DNA of 22,544 nucleotides, taken from DATKMS01 sp041497995. GTDB taxonomy: Bacteria > Desulfobacterota > Binatia > HRBIN30. Below are positions 13,919 through 20,663 of this stretch, piece after piece (positions within the stretch are counted from its first letter, which is position 1; every line of letters begins with the position of its first letter). Where the stretch lies: NCBI GenBank assembly GCA_041497995.1, contig JBGQHM010000071.1, positions 1-22,544 of the forward strand, in the 5' to 3' direction. A program made the translations under genes and the position numbers. The notes beneath the pieces are model-generated. The model worked only from the letters and a program-made list of their open reading frames with translations. It made no database searches and had not been told where the DNA came from.

Positions 13919-14229
13919 GGCGTGACCCCGTTGTTGCCATGGCACTGGACGCAGCTTCCCTCACCGCCGCTGGCCACGATCGCCCGCACGCCCGGCAGGT
14001 CAACGACGTCGTCGGGCAAGCCCGTACGGTTGACGGTGTGAATGTTTTGCACCTCGTGACACGCAAAGCAGTCAGGTCGCGTCCACCCGGTCGGGTGTTC
14101 CGCTTCGACCAACACGAGACCGTCGGGTGAGGCCAGCAGGTTTCCGTAGTTCTCGCTCGTCACGCCTCCATTGCTGCCGCAGCCAGCGACCAGCAAGAGG
14201 AAACTGCCGAGGATGGCGCGGTACCGCAT
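13915..14229 (-). CDS. Small dihaem c-type lipoprotein
   Basis: The 104-residue protein has a lipoprotein signal with VAGC (14-17) and two haem sites: CFACH at 54-58 and CVQCH at 93-97. The haem sites sit in the last half, after a Gly/Ser linker and a short acidic stretch. The ATG at 14229 shares its A with the preceding stop (TGATG), and the end overlaps the next gene by four bases. An in-frame extension to 14298 would only cover the end of the 7-haem gene and is rejected. Its small size and lipid anchor suggest a haem-bearing accessory subunit of the outer-membrane assembly. No known family is assigned. Confidence 0.88.
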   Translation of the reverse strand: MRYRAILGSFLLLVAGCGSNGGVTSENYGNLLASPDGLVLVEAEHPTGWTRPDCFACHEVQNIHTVNRTGLPDDVVDLPGVRAIVASGGEGSCVQCHGNNGVTP

Positions 14230-14876
14230 CAGTTTGGCCCCACCTTCCCTTGTTGATGGCAGTTGAGGCAGAAGTCTTCGCGGTGGCAAGTGCCGCACTG
14301 CCGCGGGTTGGCACGCGCCTCAATCGAGTGGAAGAAGCGAAAGTTGCGCGCGTGCACCACCGTCTGGATGGTATCGCGACGCTCGTGGCAGTTGATGCAG
14401 AACGAACTGCGGTGACAGTTCTCGCACTGCACCGGGTTGGCCTGCGCCGCGCTGCTGTGCACCTTGAGCCAGGCGATCTGATGGTTCTCCGGCGTCAGCG
14501 GTTGCAGGTTCTCGTGGCACGTCGTGCACGCCTGCGGTGCCGTGGAGACGCGTGTCTCCTCCGCCACGTGGCAGTAGTGGCACGGCGCGCTGCCCGGATA
14601 CAGCGCGTGCGCCGCCAGGTCGCGCGCCATCGCCTCGTTGCCGGCGTCGATGAGCACATTGAAGTGGTGGCAGTCGATGCAGCTCACGCCCGCTTGCCCC
14701 AGCGGCTTGATGTGATGCGCGTGGTTGAACTTGCCGCGCGCATCCTTCGTACTCTGCGCGGTCTGCGACGGTTGGCGCGGCTGCAGGTAGCGATTCGTCG
14801 GCATATACTGCCGGCACGCTGCAACGAGCGCCGCCGTCATCAGCACGAGGCCGACACCAGTTACCAGTCGCCTCAC
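14229..14876 (-). CDS. Heptahaem c-type lipoprotein
   Basis: The 215-residue protein has a lipobox VAAC (18-21) and seven CXXCH sites. The last four are arranged as two compact pairs, CENCHRSSFCINCH and CGTCHREDFCLNCH, each preceded by H.......ANP.QC. An internal duplication thus doubled a dihaem unit. The earlier part carries an FNHAHHIK stretch, typical of His-rich ligand segments before a CIDCH site. The start is GTG at 14876, overlapping the barrel gene stop as GTGA. Directly following a barrel gene and being lipid-anchored, it is the best candidate for the periplasmic haem chain that plugs or docks to the barrel. That pairing is inferred from position only. Confidence 0.9.
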   Translation of the reverse strand: MRRLVTGVGLVLMTAALVAACRQYMPTNRYLQPRQPSQTAQSTKDARGKFNHAHHIKPLGQAGVSCIDCHHFNVLIDAGNEAMARDLAAHALYPGSAPCHYCHVAEETRVSTAPQACTTCHENLQPLTPENHQIAWLKVHSSAAQANPVQCENCHRSSFCINCHERRDTIQTVVHARNFRFFHSIEARANPRQCGTCHREDFCLNCHQQGKVGPN

Positions 14877-16195
14877 GAAGCCTCCCCGGTTGGCGCAGGC
14901 TTGTCGGTCCGATAGCGCCCATTGTAGGTGACTGCGAACCCAAAGCGGAAATCTTCGTTGAAGCGTTGGTTGCGGTTGGCCTCCATGTACACTTCGCAGA
15001 ATAAGCCTGGAACGAAGACGTATCCCAGCCCGAGCAGGCTAGCCACTGCCGTGTCGTTCTGGTTGCTCTCCTTCCGGTAGTACGCCACGTCGATCTTCGT
15101 GCGGAATTGGATGCGGTCGTAGACGCGGTTCACGTAGTAGGCGCGGCCCCCATTGAGGTTGCCGCCGCTACTGTCGGCGACGTAGTACTCGACGCCGACG
15201 AGCTCGAGACCATCACCACCCGGCTGCCATGACAGGCCCACTTTGCCGATGTGGCCGTTCTCAGAGATGTTCTCCTGCTTGTTGTAGCGCTGGTAGGAGT
15301 AGTCGCCGTAGGCAGCGAGGGCACGCGTGAGCGTGTAGCGCAAGCCGCCCCGGAACTGGAGCTCCTGGCTGAGGGAGAAAACCTGGAAGACTGCATCTTC
15401 ACGCCGGTTGATGTTGGTGATGAGCACCTTACCGTTGTCTTGCGGCTTGTAGTAGCTGCTCTCGAGATTCAGCAGCAGCCGCGGCTGTGAGAGGAAGACG
15501 TCGAGGCCGGCGGTCCCTTGGTCGATGTTTTGGTGATCTGCGTCGAACGAGAACACACCGTAGAGGTTGGGCAGGCCGGGCAGTGTCGGGAAACTCCGCG
15601 CCCCCGCGGCGGTGACCAACTGCTTCAGAACCCGTTCGTCACGCTCTTGCTCAAGGAATCCCAGGGTTAGATACCCGTTCTTCATGTGCGTCGTGCGGAT
15701 GTTGCCACCAAAGATGATCTCGTCTTGCGACTCCGACGGTGACGAGAACGTCGGCTCGAAGTAGCGCGGCGCCCCACCGAAGATAGTGAACGACACGGGG
15801 CCACCGGGATCGAAGCGCACTTTTCCGGCGTCGGCAACGAAGACGCCGCCCGGTGTCTCGCTCAAGAACTGTCGCCCCAGGGTGAAGTCGACGCCCGGTA
15901 CGGCGCCGGGCACGTGCATGTAGCCGGCATAGAACTCGGTCGGTCCTTGGCCCGAGCCGAAATCGTGCGAGAGGCGATAGTACGTGTCGAGAGTCGTACC
16001 GTGGCGGAGGCCGGAGATACCTTGGTCACCGTAGAAGTCTACCGGTGATTCTTGCTCGCGGGATTTGTCGCCGTCGCGGACCTGCCCGAGCAGCAGCATG
16101 TCGTTGCGCAGCTCGATCGCCTGAACGGGCCCGCACAGTTGCGAGGCCACCCACACCGACATGACCCATCGGACGATCGACCCTTCACCTGACAC
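14873..16195 (-). CDS. Predicted outer-membrane beta-barrel protein (porin of a barrel-cytochrome conduit)
   Basis: With the GTG at 16195 the product is 440 residues: a short signal peptide ending near PVQA, then alternating polar/aromatic strands throughout (for example TTLDTYYRLSHDF, TEFYAGYMHV, GYLTLGFLEQ, LLLNLESSYY, AAYGDYSYQRY, FRFGFAVTYNGRY). It has no haem sites. It is shorter than MtrB/PioB (about 700 residues) but in the range of a 16-20-strand barrel. Its position between a surface decahaem cytochrome and lipoprotein cytochromes suggests the barrel of a porin-cytochrome conduit. GGAGG lies four bases before the GTG; the ATG at 16162 is an alternative start. It could instead be an ordinary porin, since no CXXC or conduit-specific motif proves the role. 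Confidence 0.8.
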   Translation of the reverse strand: MSGEGSIVRWVMSVWVASQLCGPVQAIELRNDMLLLGQVRDGDKSREQESPVDFYGDQGISGLRHGTTLDTYYRLSHDFGSGQGPTEFYAGYMHVPGAVPGVDFTLGRQFLSETPGGVFVADAGKVRFDPGGPVSFTIFGGAPRYFEPTFSSPSESQDEIIFGGNIRTTHMKNGYLTLGFLEQERDERVLKQLVTAAGARSFPTLPGLPNLYGVFSFDADHQNIDQGTAGLDVFLSQPRLLLNLESSYYKPQDNGKVLITNINRREDAVFQVFSLSQELQFRGGLRYTLTRALAAYGDYSYQRYNKQENISENGHIGKVGLSWQPGGDGLELVGVEYYVADSSGGNLNGGRAYYVNRVYDRIQFRTKIDVAYYRKESNQNDTAVASLLGLGYVFVPGLFCEVYMEANRNQRFNEDFRFGFAVTYNGRYRTDKPAPTGEAS

Positions 16196-16269
16196 GACAC
16201 CTCCGCCGCCGGACTCCGTGTTGGGAGGCGAGCCGCGCGCACTGCGGCCCGCCCCCACTTCACACCTGC

Positions 16270-18744
16270 CTACCGTCTGCCCGCGTGCAGGATTGACACT
16301 GCAAAAGCCCGTCCCTCCTCATGGCACACGGCGCACGCTTCAGCGCCGCTGCTCGTCGTCTGCGTCTCGGCATGCGCCAGGGCATCATCTGCGTCATGAC
16401 ACGACGTGCACACGGAGGTGATGGGGGACGTGTGACCATCGATCACGAGGCTGGCATTCGTCGGTTCGATATGCGCCACCTGCGTGCTCTGCGCGGTTCC
16501 CGGGTACGGTGGGAGGAGGTAAGTACTGTCAACGTGGCACGTCTGACAGATACGCAAATCACCAGGGAAGCGCACGTCACCGAAGTCGTTGATGCTGTAG
16601 TTCTTCGGCGCCGCGCCAAAGCCGTAGATCAGGTACGGCTGCTGCTCAAGCACCTCGCCGCGGTGAATCTTGTGGATCATCACTTTGAAATCAATGCTGG
16701 TGACTGGTGAGCCTGCGGCCACCGCTGTCGCGTCGTTTTTGCGCCGCGCGTAGTCGCTCTGGTTCGGGTTGTGGCAGAGAACGCAGTACTCTGTCTGGTT
16801 GCGCAGGTTCCCGTGGATGGAGAAGTCTTTCGAGAACTGCCCGTGGCACGTAGCGCAGTTCATATCGTCCACGACCACCCGACGCATCACCGCGGTGGAG
16901 TCGTCCACGGTGAAGGTGACCACGGGGTTGGGCGCTGCTTCTTCGACTGTCTTTGGTGGGATCGGGTCAACCGTGGCCAAAGTTACGGGGCGCCGAGCTT
17001 CGGCACCCACTGACCACGTACCGGTCGCATTGGCCGGGATGGCTGCGGATGCGGCTGGGGTGTACTGGAAGACACCATCGCCGTCGGGTCCCACCAACGT
17101 GCCCGATGCGCCACCGCCCACGGCCGTCGGAGTGATCATCACTGTGTAGTCGGTCGTGGGACCACTGATGGCGAACGCCAAGCGGTCGAGTCCGGTCAGA
17201 GTCGTCAGCGCCGTTCCGGCATTGTTGGTGACTTTGAAACTCAACACCGGTGTCTGTCCGGCGGCATGGTTGGTGACACCGGTAATGGCCACGTTCAATC
17301 CGGCAAGTTGGGTCGAGCGCGCGGGCACCACATGCGCCCCGACCACGGAGATGTCGAACTCCTTCCCTGAATCGGTGGTGTGGCAGAATTTGCAGTCGCC
17401 ATCCGGGTAGCCACGGGTTTGGAAGTGGTTGGTCCCCGGTGGGCCCGCCGCGGTGGTGGCCTGCGATGGGTTGACGTCGTCGTGGCACGTCGCGCAAGCT
17501 GCGTTCGCCGGCCGGTCCTTATAGTATGTCGCCGTAGGTCCGTCCGAGTGGCAGGTCAGGCACTCTTCGAGCGAGCGCGGGAAGCCGACACCAGTGACGA
17601 CTCCATTGGCATCCTTCTGGCCAAAGATCGTGTACTGCTGGGAGAAGTTGCTATAGATGCCGTAGAATGCGCCAGGCGCCCCGCCGACGATCGACGGCAG
17701 GGCCTTTCCGGCGTGAATCTTGTGGATCATGTTGCGGAAATCGATGCTGGTCCCCTTCGGATCAACCCCCGCTTCGGTGTGACACAGCACGCACAGGCCT
17801 ACCTCTCGCCGATTCCCGTGCGCAATCAGCGGCGCGTGGCAGCTATTGCACTGCTCTGTGGTGACGTCCAGCAGAAGCTGAGGCGTTCCCCGGGCGGGAA
17901 CAACGTGGTCGACCGGGTTGGCACTCAGTTGTTGGCCCTCGAAGGTCCGGTCCACTTGCATCCCGACGGTGTAAGTGAGCGTCGGGTCGAACCCCTGTGG
18001 AAGCTTGGTCTTGAACGTGTAGCTATAGACCGCAGCAGAGGCGTCGATGGTCGCCAGCGTGCCGCCCGAATCGTATGCCGGTCGGGTCGCGTTTACATCG
18101 TTCACATACTTGCTGAAGGGGCTATTGAACTCGCCGCCCCCCGAGTAGTTCTCGATGTGCGCAATCGCGAAACGCGTGCGCGCCTTGTTCGGGTCCTGGT
18201 TCGATGCGAGGACAGGTGCGATCGGCACACCCTTAGCGTCGGTGAGCGTGAACGTGGTAGCGATCGTTCCGTCAGCCGCGATCATCGCATCCGTGATGGA
18301 GCTGACCAGTCCTGCACCCGGCACCTCGGACGGCGGCGTGTCGCTTGTCGCGGTCGCTGTCGGCGTCGAGGTGATGACGACAGGCGGTGGGGTGTTGGTC
18401 GGTGTGCTCGTGCTCGTAACCGTGTTCGTCGGTGTGCTCGTCGGAATAACTGGGCAGCCGTTCTCGGCGTTGTTCACCGCTTCGATGATGCACGAGATAG
18501 TCACTTCGAGGGGGCTGTCTGGACACGGCACCTGGCAGGCATCGATTGGTGTGCTACCGAGGGCAATGTTCACCATCGTGATGATATCGTCGACAGTCAC
18601 CGCCCCGCTCAGGTTGCAGTCGCCTACACAGACAGCGGTCTGCGCTCTCGCCTCCTGTGCCCCCGTAGCGAACGCTACTCCAAGGATGGCAATAGCCGCG
18701 ATGTACACCAATTTCCCCTCGCACCGGTTGGCGGAACGAATCAT
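16270..18744 (-). CDS. OmcA/MtrC-family decahaem cytochrome with N-terminal dockerin-like module
   Basis: The 824-residue protein has a signal peptide (about 1-35) and a dockerin-like unit (about 39-97). The unit contains one intact Ca-type loop, GDCNLSGAVTVDDII, and a second degenerate copy ending VNNAENGC. A Thr/Pro/Ser linker follows (101-142). The OmcA/MtrC plan comes next: beta domain (about 145-290), pentahaem domain (five CXXCH, 299-455), beta domain (465-620) and second pentahaem domain (630-808). Family-typical SIDF..MIHKIH.G occurs at 333-346 and 683-696. Unlike Shewanella MtrC/OmcA it shows no lipobox, so surface retention must work differently. The ATG at 18744 has GGGGGAGG just upstream. 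It is probably the extracellular terminal electron-transfer protein and the first gene of the long series. Confidence 0.95.
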   Translation of the reverse strand: MIRSANRCEGKLVYIAAIAILGVAFATGAQEARAQTAVCVGDCNLSGAVTVDDIITMVNIALGSTPIDACQVPCPDSPLEVTISCIIEAVNNAENGCPVIPTSTPTNTVTSTSTPTNTPPPVVITSTPTATATSDTPPSEVPGAGLVSSITDAMIAADGTIATTFTLTDAKGVPIAPVLASNQDPNKARTRFAIAHIENYSGGGEFNSPFSKYVNDVNATRPAYDSGGTLATIDASAAVYSYTFKTKLPQGFDPTLTYTVGMQVDRTFEGQQLSANPVDHVVPARGTPQLLLDVTTEQCNSCHAPLIAHGNRREVGLCVLCHTEAGVDPKGTSIDFRNMIHKIHAGKALPSIVGGAPGAFYGIYSNFSQQYTIFGQKDANGVVTGVGFPRSLEECLTCHSDGPTATYYKDRPANAACATCHDDVNPSQATTAAGPPGTNHFQTRGYPDGDCKFCHTTDSGKEFDISVVGAHVVPARSTQLAGLNVAITGVTNHAAGQTPVLSFKVTNNAGTALTTLTGLDRLAFAISGPTTDYTVMITPTAVGGGASGTLVGPDGDGVFQYTPAASAAIPANATGTWSVGAEARRPVTLATVDPIPPKTVEEAAPNPVVTFTVDDSTAVMRRVVVDDMNCATCHGQFSKDFSIHGNLRNQTEYCVLCHNPNQSDYARRKNDATAVAAGSPVTSIDFKVMIHKIHRGEVLEQQPYLIYGFGAAPKNYSINDFGDVRFPGDLRICQTCHVDSTYLLPPYPGTAQSTQVAHIEPTNASLVIDGHTSPITSVCTSCHDADDALAHAETQTTSSGAEACAVCHEEGRAFAVSILHAGRR
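18319..18444 (-). repeat. Low-complexity Thr/Pro/Ser linker coding region
   Basis: The codons for residues 101-142 of the decahaem cytochrome repeat TPTNT, TSTPT and similar units. On the plus strand this appears as recurring GGTGTGCTCGT-like words. It is a flexible secreted-protein linker between the dockerin-like module and the haem-bearing part. Confidence 0.7.
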
Positions 18745-18861
18745 TGCCTCCCCCTTTGTCTACGTGGGCCGCTGTCAGCCCATTCTCCAACGACGTTCGG
18801 TTGCAAGCACGGTCACTTCGGTTCCTCGGCGCTCCGTCGCACGTGACGAGCGGCCCTTTGA

Positions 18862-18877
18862 AGCATGCAATGTGCCT
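18862..18877 (-). promoter_or_regulatory. Candidate sigma-54 (RpoN) promoter before the decahaem gene
   Basis: The minus strand reads AGGCACATTGCATGCT. Against TGGCAC-N5-TTGCW it keeps GGCAC and TGCW, with the invariant GG and GC ten bases apart. A transcript would start near 18851, leaving a leader of about 107 bases to the ATG at 18744. One mismatch falls in each box, and a search by eye will find such matches by chance, so this is a candidate only. Confidence 0.35.
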
Positions 18878-19001
18878 TACAGCAGGGGCTGCCAAAGGGA
18901 CAAGCGATTTTCGCTCCCTTCCCACCCGTGGGAAAAGTATTCGCGAACTTCGAGGCGCTGGGAAGGATCCGACGCGCCAACCCGCAAAGAGTAGAAGCCT
19001 A

Positions 19002-19038
19002 TGGTCTGGCTCCGCCAGGTGCCCAGACCGCCAGACCA
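19002..19038. repeat. Perfect 9-bp inverted repeat, possible operator or terminator
   Basis: TGGTCTGGC (19002-19010) and GCCAGACCA (19030-19038) are exact reverse complements with a 19-base spacer; a further CCAGACC copy sits at 19023-19029. It lies 49 bases past the stop of the small cytochrome and about 150-190 bases upstream of the proposed sigma-54 start. It could be a weak terminator (no T-run on the minus strand) or an activator-binding site. Confidence 0.4.
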
Positions 19039-19086
19039 GGGACATCCATCCACACGTGGCGGTGCGGCTGGCTAGCACAGCGCCCC

Positions 19087-19401
19087 CTATTTGGCCGCGC
19101 CCTTCAATGTGAGCAGGTAGGCGACGATCTGATCAGTATCAGCATCGGACAAGCCAAGCTTCGGCATCTTGGCGTTGTCCATCTTCGACTTCGGATCCTT
19201 CAGGTACGCGCGCAACCACGCGTCGTCGCGCTTCGCTCCGACATCGTCAAGGGCCCCACCGGTTTTGGCCATCGGCCCACCGACGCCGCCGATGCTGTGG
19301 CAAGCTTTGCATTTCTTGTTGTAGACCTCAGGGGCGTCCGCGGACCATGCGGTACCAGCAAGCAGCAGGATCATCCCCATACCAACGAAGAATCGTTTCA
19401 T
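19087..19401 (-). CDS. Small monohaem cytochrome c (class I), separate transcription unit
   Basis: The 104-residue protein has a signal peptide (about 1-20), haem site CKACH (31-35), a GG..GP loop and Met79 in a KMPKLGLSD context as the sixth ligand. It is a typical short class I cytochrome closing with a QIVAYLLTLK helix. It belongs to a different subgroup from the two GKGDGP-type monohaem proteins in the locus. The ATG at 19401 has GGGAGG eight bases upstream; the longer frame to 19476 is unsupported. It is separated from the large series by 342 bases and is divergent from the aminotransferase gene (224 bases, 19402-19625, where I see no clear promoter boxes). It is probably a soluble periplasmic carrier that serves the same network. 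Confidence 0.92.
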   Translation of the reverse strand: MKRFFVGMGMILLLAGTAWSADAPEVYNKKCKACHSIGGVGGPMAKTGGALDDVGAKRDDAWLRAYLKDPKSKMDNAKMPKLGLSDADTDQIVAYLLTLKGAAK

Positions 19402-19625
19402 CACTCCGTCCTCCCTTTCCACAAGCAGGTCGCTCACCCCCACAGATCCGAGGACGCGGACCCTATCACGAGCCACCGCAGTTCTCTAGATGGCCAACCA
19501 GAGGCAGACACGCGCCCAGCGTACACGAACGGCAAAACGCGATCGGCAGTCGCGCTTGACGAAGCTGGCCCGAAGAGGAAGCCTGTGGCGGCAGAGCAAA
19601 ACGGCACGGTACCCGAGGAGACGGC

Positions 19626-20495
19626 ATGGAGATCTACATCGACGGTCAGTGGTTTCCGAAAGAGGCGGCAACGGTGTCTGTCTTCGACCACGGTTTGCTT
19701 TACGGCGACGGCGTGTTCGAGGGCATTCGGATCTACAACCGGCGGGTGTTCCGCTTGGATACGCACCTCGACCGGTTGTATGCCTCCGCGCAAGCCCTGG
19801 CGCTCACGGTGCCGCTCACCCACGCGGCGATGCGTAGCGCCATCGAAGACGCCGTGCGGCGCAACCGCCAAGAGGATGGCTACATCCGCCTCGTGGTCAC
19901 GCGCGGCGCCGGGGACCTGGGCATTGATCCACGCACCTGCCCGCGCCCCAGCGTCATCATCATCGTCACGGACATCCGCGTCTACCCGCGCGAGTTGTAC
20001 GCCAGCGGCGTGAAGGTCATCACGTCAGCAACCCGCCAGGTGTCGCATGAGGCGTTCGACCCACGAGTCAAATCGCTCAACTACCTCAAGAACATCCTCG
20101 CTAAGATCGACGCGCAGCGCGCCGGCGCGCACGAGGCCATCATGCTGAACAGCGCGGGCTACATCGCCGAGTGCACGGCAGACAACCTCTTCGTTGTCCG
20201 CGCTGGCCGACTGCTGACGCCGTCGCCGCAAGACGGCGCGCTCGAAGGTGTGACGCGAGGGACTGTCCTTGAGCTCGCCGCCGAGGCGGGCATCCAGGCT
20301 GCCGAAGCGCACTTGACGCGTTACGACGTGTACACCGCCGATGAGTGTTTCGTCACCGGCACGGGCGCCGAGCTGATGCCGGTGGCGGAAGTGGACGGTC
20401 GGCCCATCGCCGATGGCAAACCGGGCGCGATCACGCGTCGGCTGACTGAGGCGTTCCACGCCCTCGTGCGCCACGAGGGCGAGCCGTTGTGGTGA
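19626..20495 (+). CDS. ilvE: Branched-chain amino acid aminotransferase (class IV PLP enzyme)
   Basis: The 289-residue enzyme reversibly transfers the amino group between Leu/Ile/Val and 2-oxoglutarate in the cytoplasm. The fold-type IV signature is clear: the N-terminal YGDGVFEGIRIY, the PLP lysine Lys149 in the RVKSLNYLKN context, and the GYIAECTADNLFVV block with Glu182. The length is typical of the short bacterial/archaeal IlvE group. The start at 19626 has GAGGAG five bases upstream. D-amino acid aminotransferase and aminodeoxychorismate lyase share the fold, but the KSLNYL and GEF-type context favours branched-chain activity. It is divergent from the cytochromes and functionally unrelated to them, so it marks the edge of the electron-transfer region. 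Confidence 0.9.
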   Translation: MEIYIDGQWFPKEAATVSVFDHGLLYGDGVFEGIRIYNRRVFRLDTHLDRLYASAQALALTVPLTHAAMRSAIEDAVRRNRQEDGYIRLVVTRGAGDLGIDPRTCPRPSVIIIVTDIRVYPRELYASGVKVITSATRQVSHEAFDPRVKSLNYLKNILAKIDAQRAGAHEAIMLNSAGYIAECTADNLFVVRAGRLLTPSPQDGALEGVTRGTVLELAAEAGIQAAEAHLTRYDVYTADECFVTGTGAELMPVAEVDGRPIADGKPGAITRRLTEAFHALVRHEGEPLW

Positions 20496-20541
20496 GACCG
20501 ATGGACGGTAAGTACGTGACCTCACGCCAGCTGTAAACTGG

Positions 20542-20573
20542 GTGTAGGGGCACGGCATGCCGTGCCCCTACAC
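20542..20573. repeat. Perfect 32-bp palindrome between ilvE and the Hsp70 gene
   Basis: The sequence is its own reverse complement; the left half is GTGTAGGGGCACGGCA. It begins 47 bases after the ilvE stop and has no T-run, so it is more likely a dispersed palindromic element than a strict intrinsic terminator, although such a stem could stop transcription or protect RNA ends. Its right arm (ATGCCGTGCCCCTAC) matches 169-182 except for two inner bases. Confidence 0.8.
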
Positions 20574-20642
20574 CGCCAGGTTCATTGACGGTGCGTCCGT
20601 GGTGAGGTGGAGCCATCCGGCACGGTCCGCTATACATGTCGT

Positions 20643-20656
20643 CCCACCCGGGTGGG
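20643..20656. promoter_or_regulatory. 14-bp perfect palindrome just before the Hsp70 start
   Basis: CCCACCCGGGTGGG ends seven bases before the ATG at 20664. It contains the only purine-rich stretch (GGTGGG) that could serve as ribosome-binding site, so folding would hide it. A TATACA at 20631-20636 is a possible -10 box, with no good -35. Either a regulatory hairpin or chance in GC-rich DNA is possible. Confidence 0.25.
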
Positions 20657-20663
20657 CCCCCAG

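Larger units (their letters stand above)
18745..19086. other. 342-base gene-free region upstream of the cytochrome gene series
   Basis: No credible reading frame lies here on either strand. From high to low coordinate it contains the 9-bp inverted repeat at 19002-19038, a TTCGCGAA palindrome at 18940-18947, a sigma-54-like element at 18862-18877 and the Shine-Dalgarno sequence of the decahaem gene next to 18744. It probably serves both as the end region of the small cytochrome gene (stop at 19087) and as the leader of the large series. Confidence 0.6.

Noticed and set aside
18802..18817. Second sigma-54-like element on the minus strand (AGTGACCGTGCTTGCA)
   Set aside because: It keeps a good TTGCA but lacks the invariant GG of the -24 box.
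17380..18846. 488-codon plus-strand frame opposite the decahaem gene
   Set aside because: Arg/Val-rich shadow of the OmcA/MtrC frame; no start signal or conserved motif.
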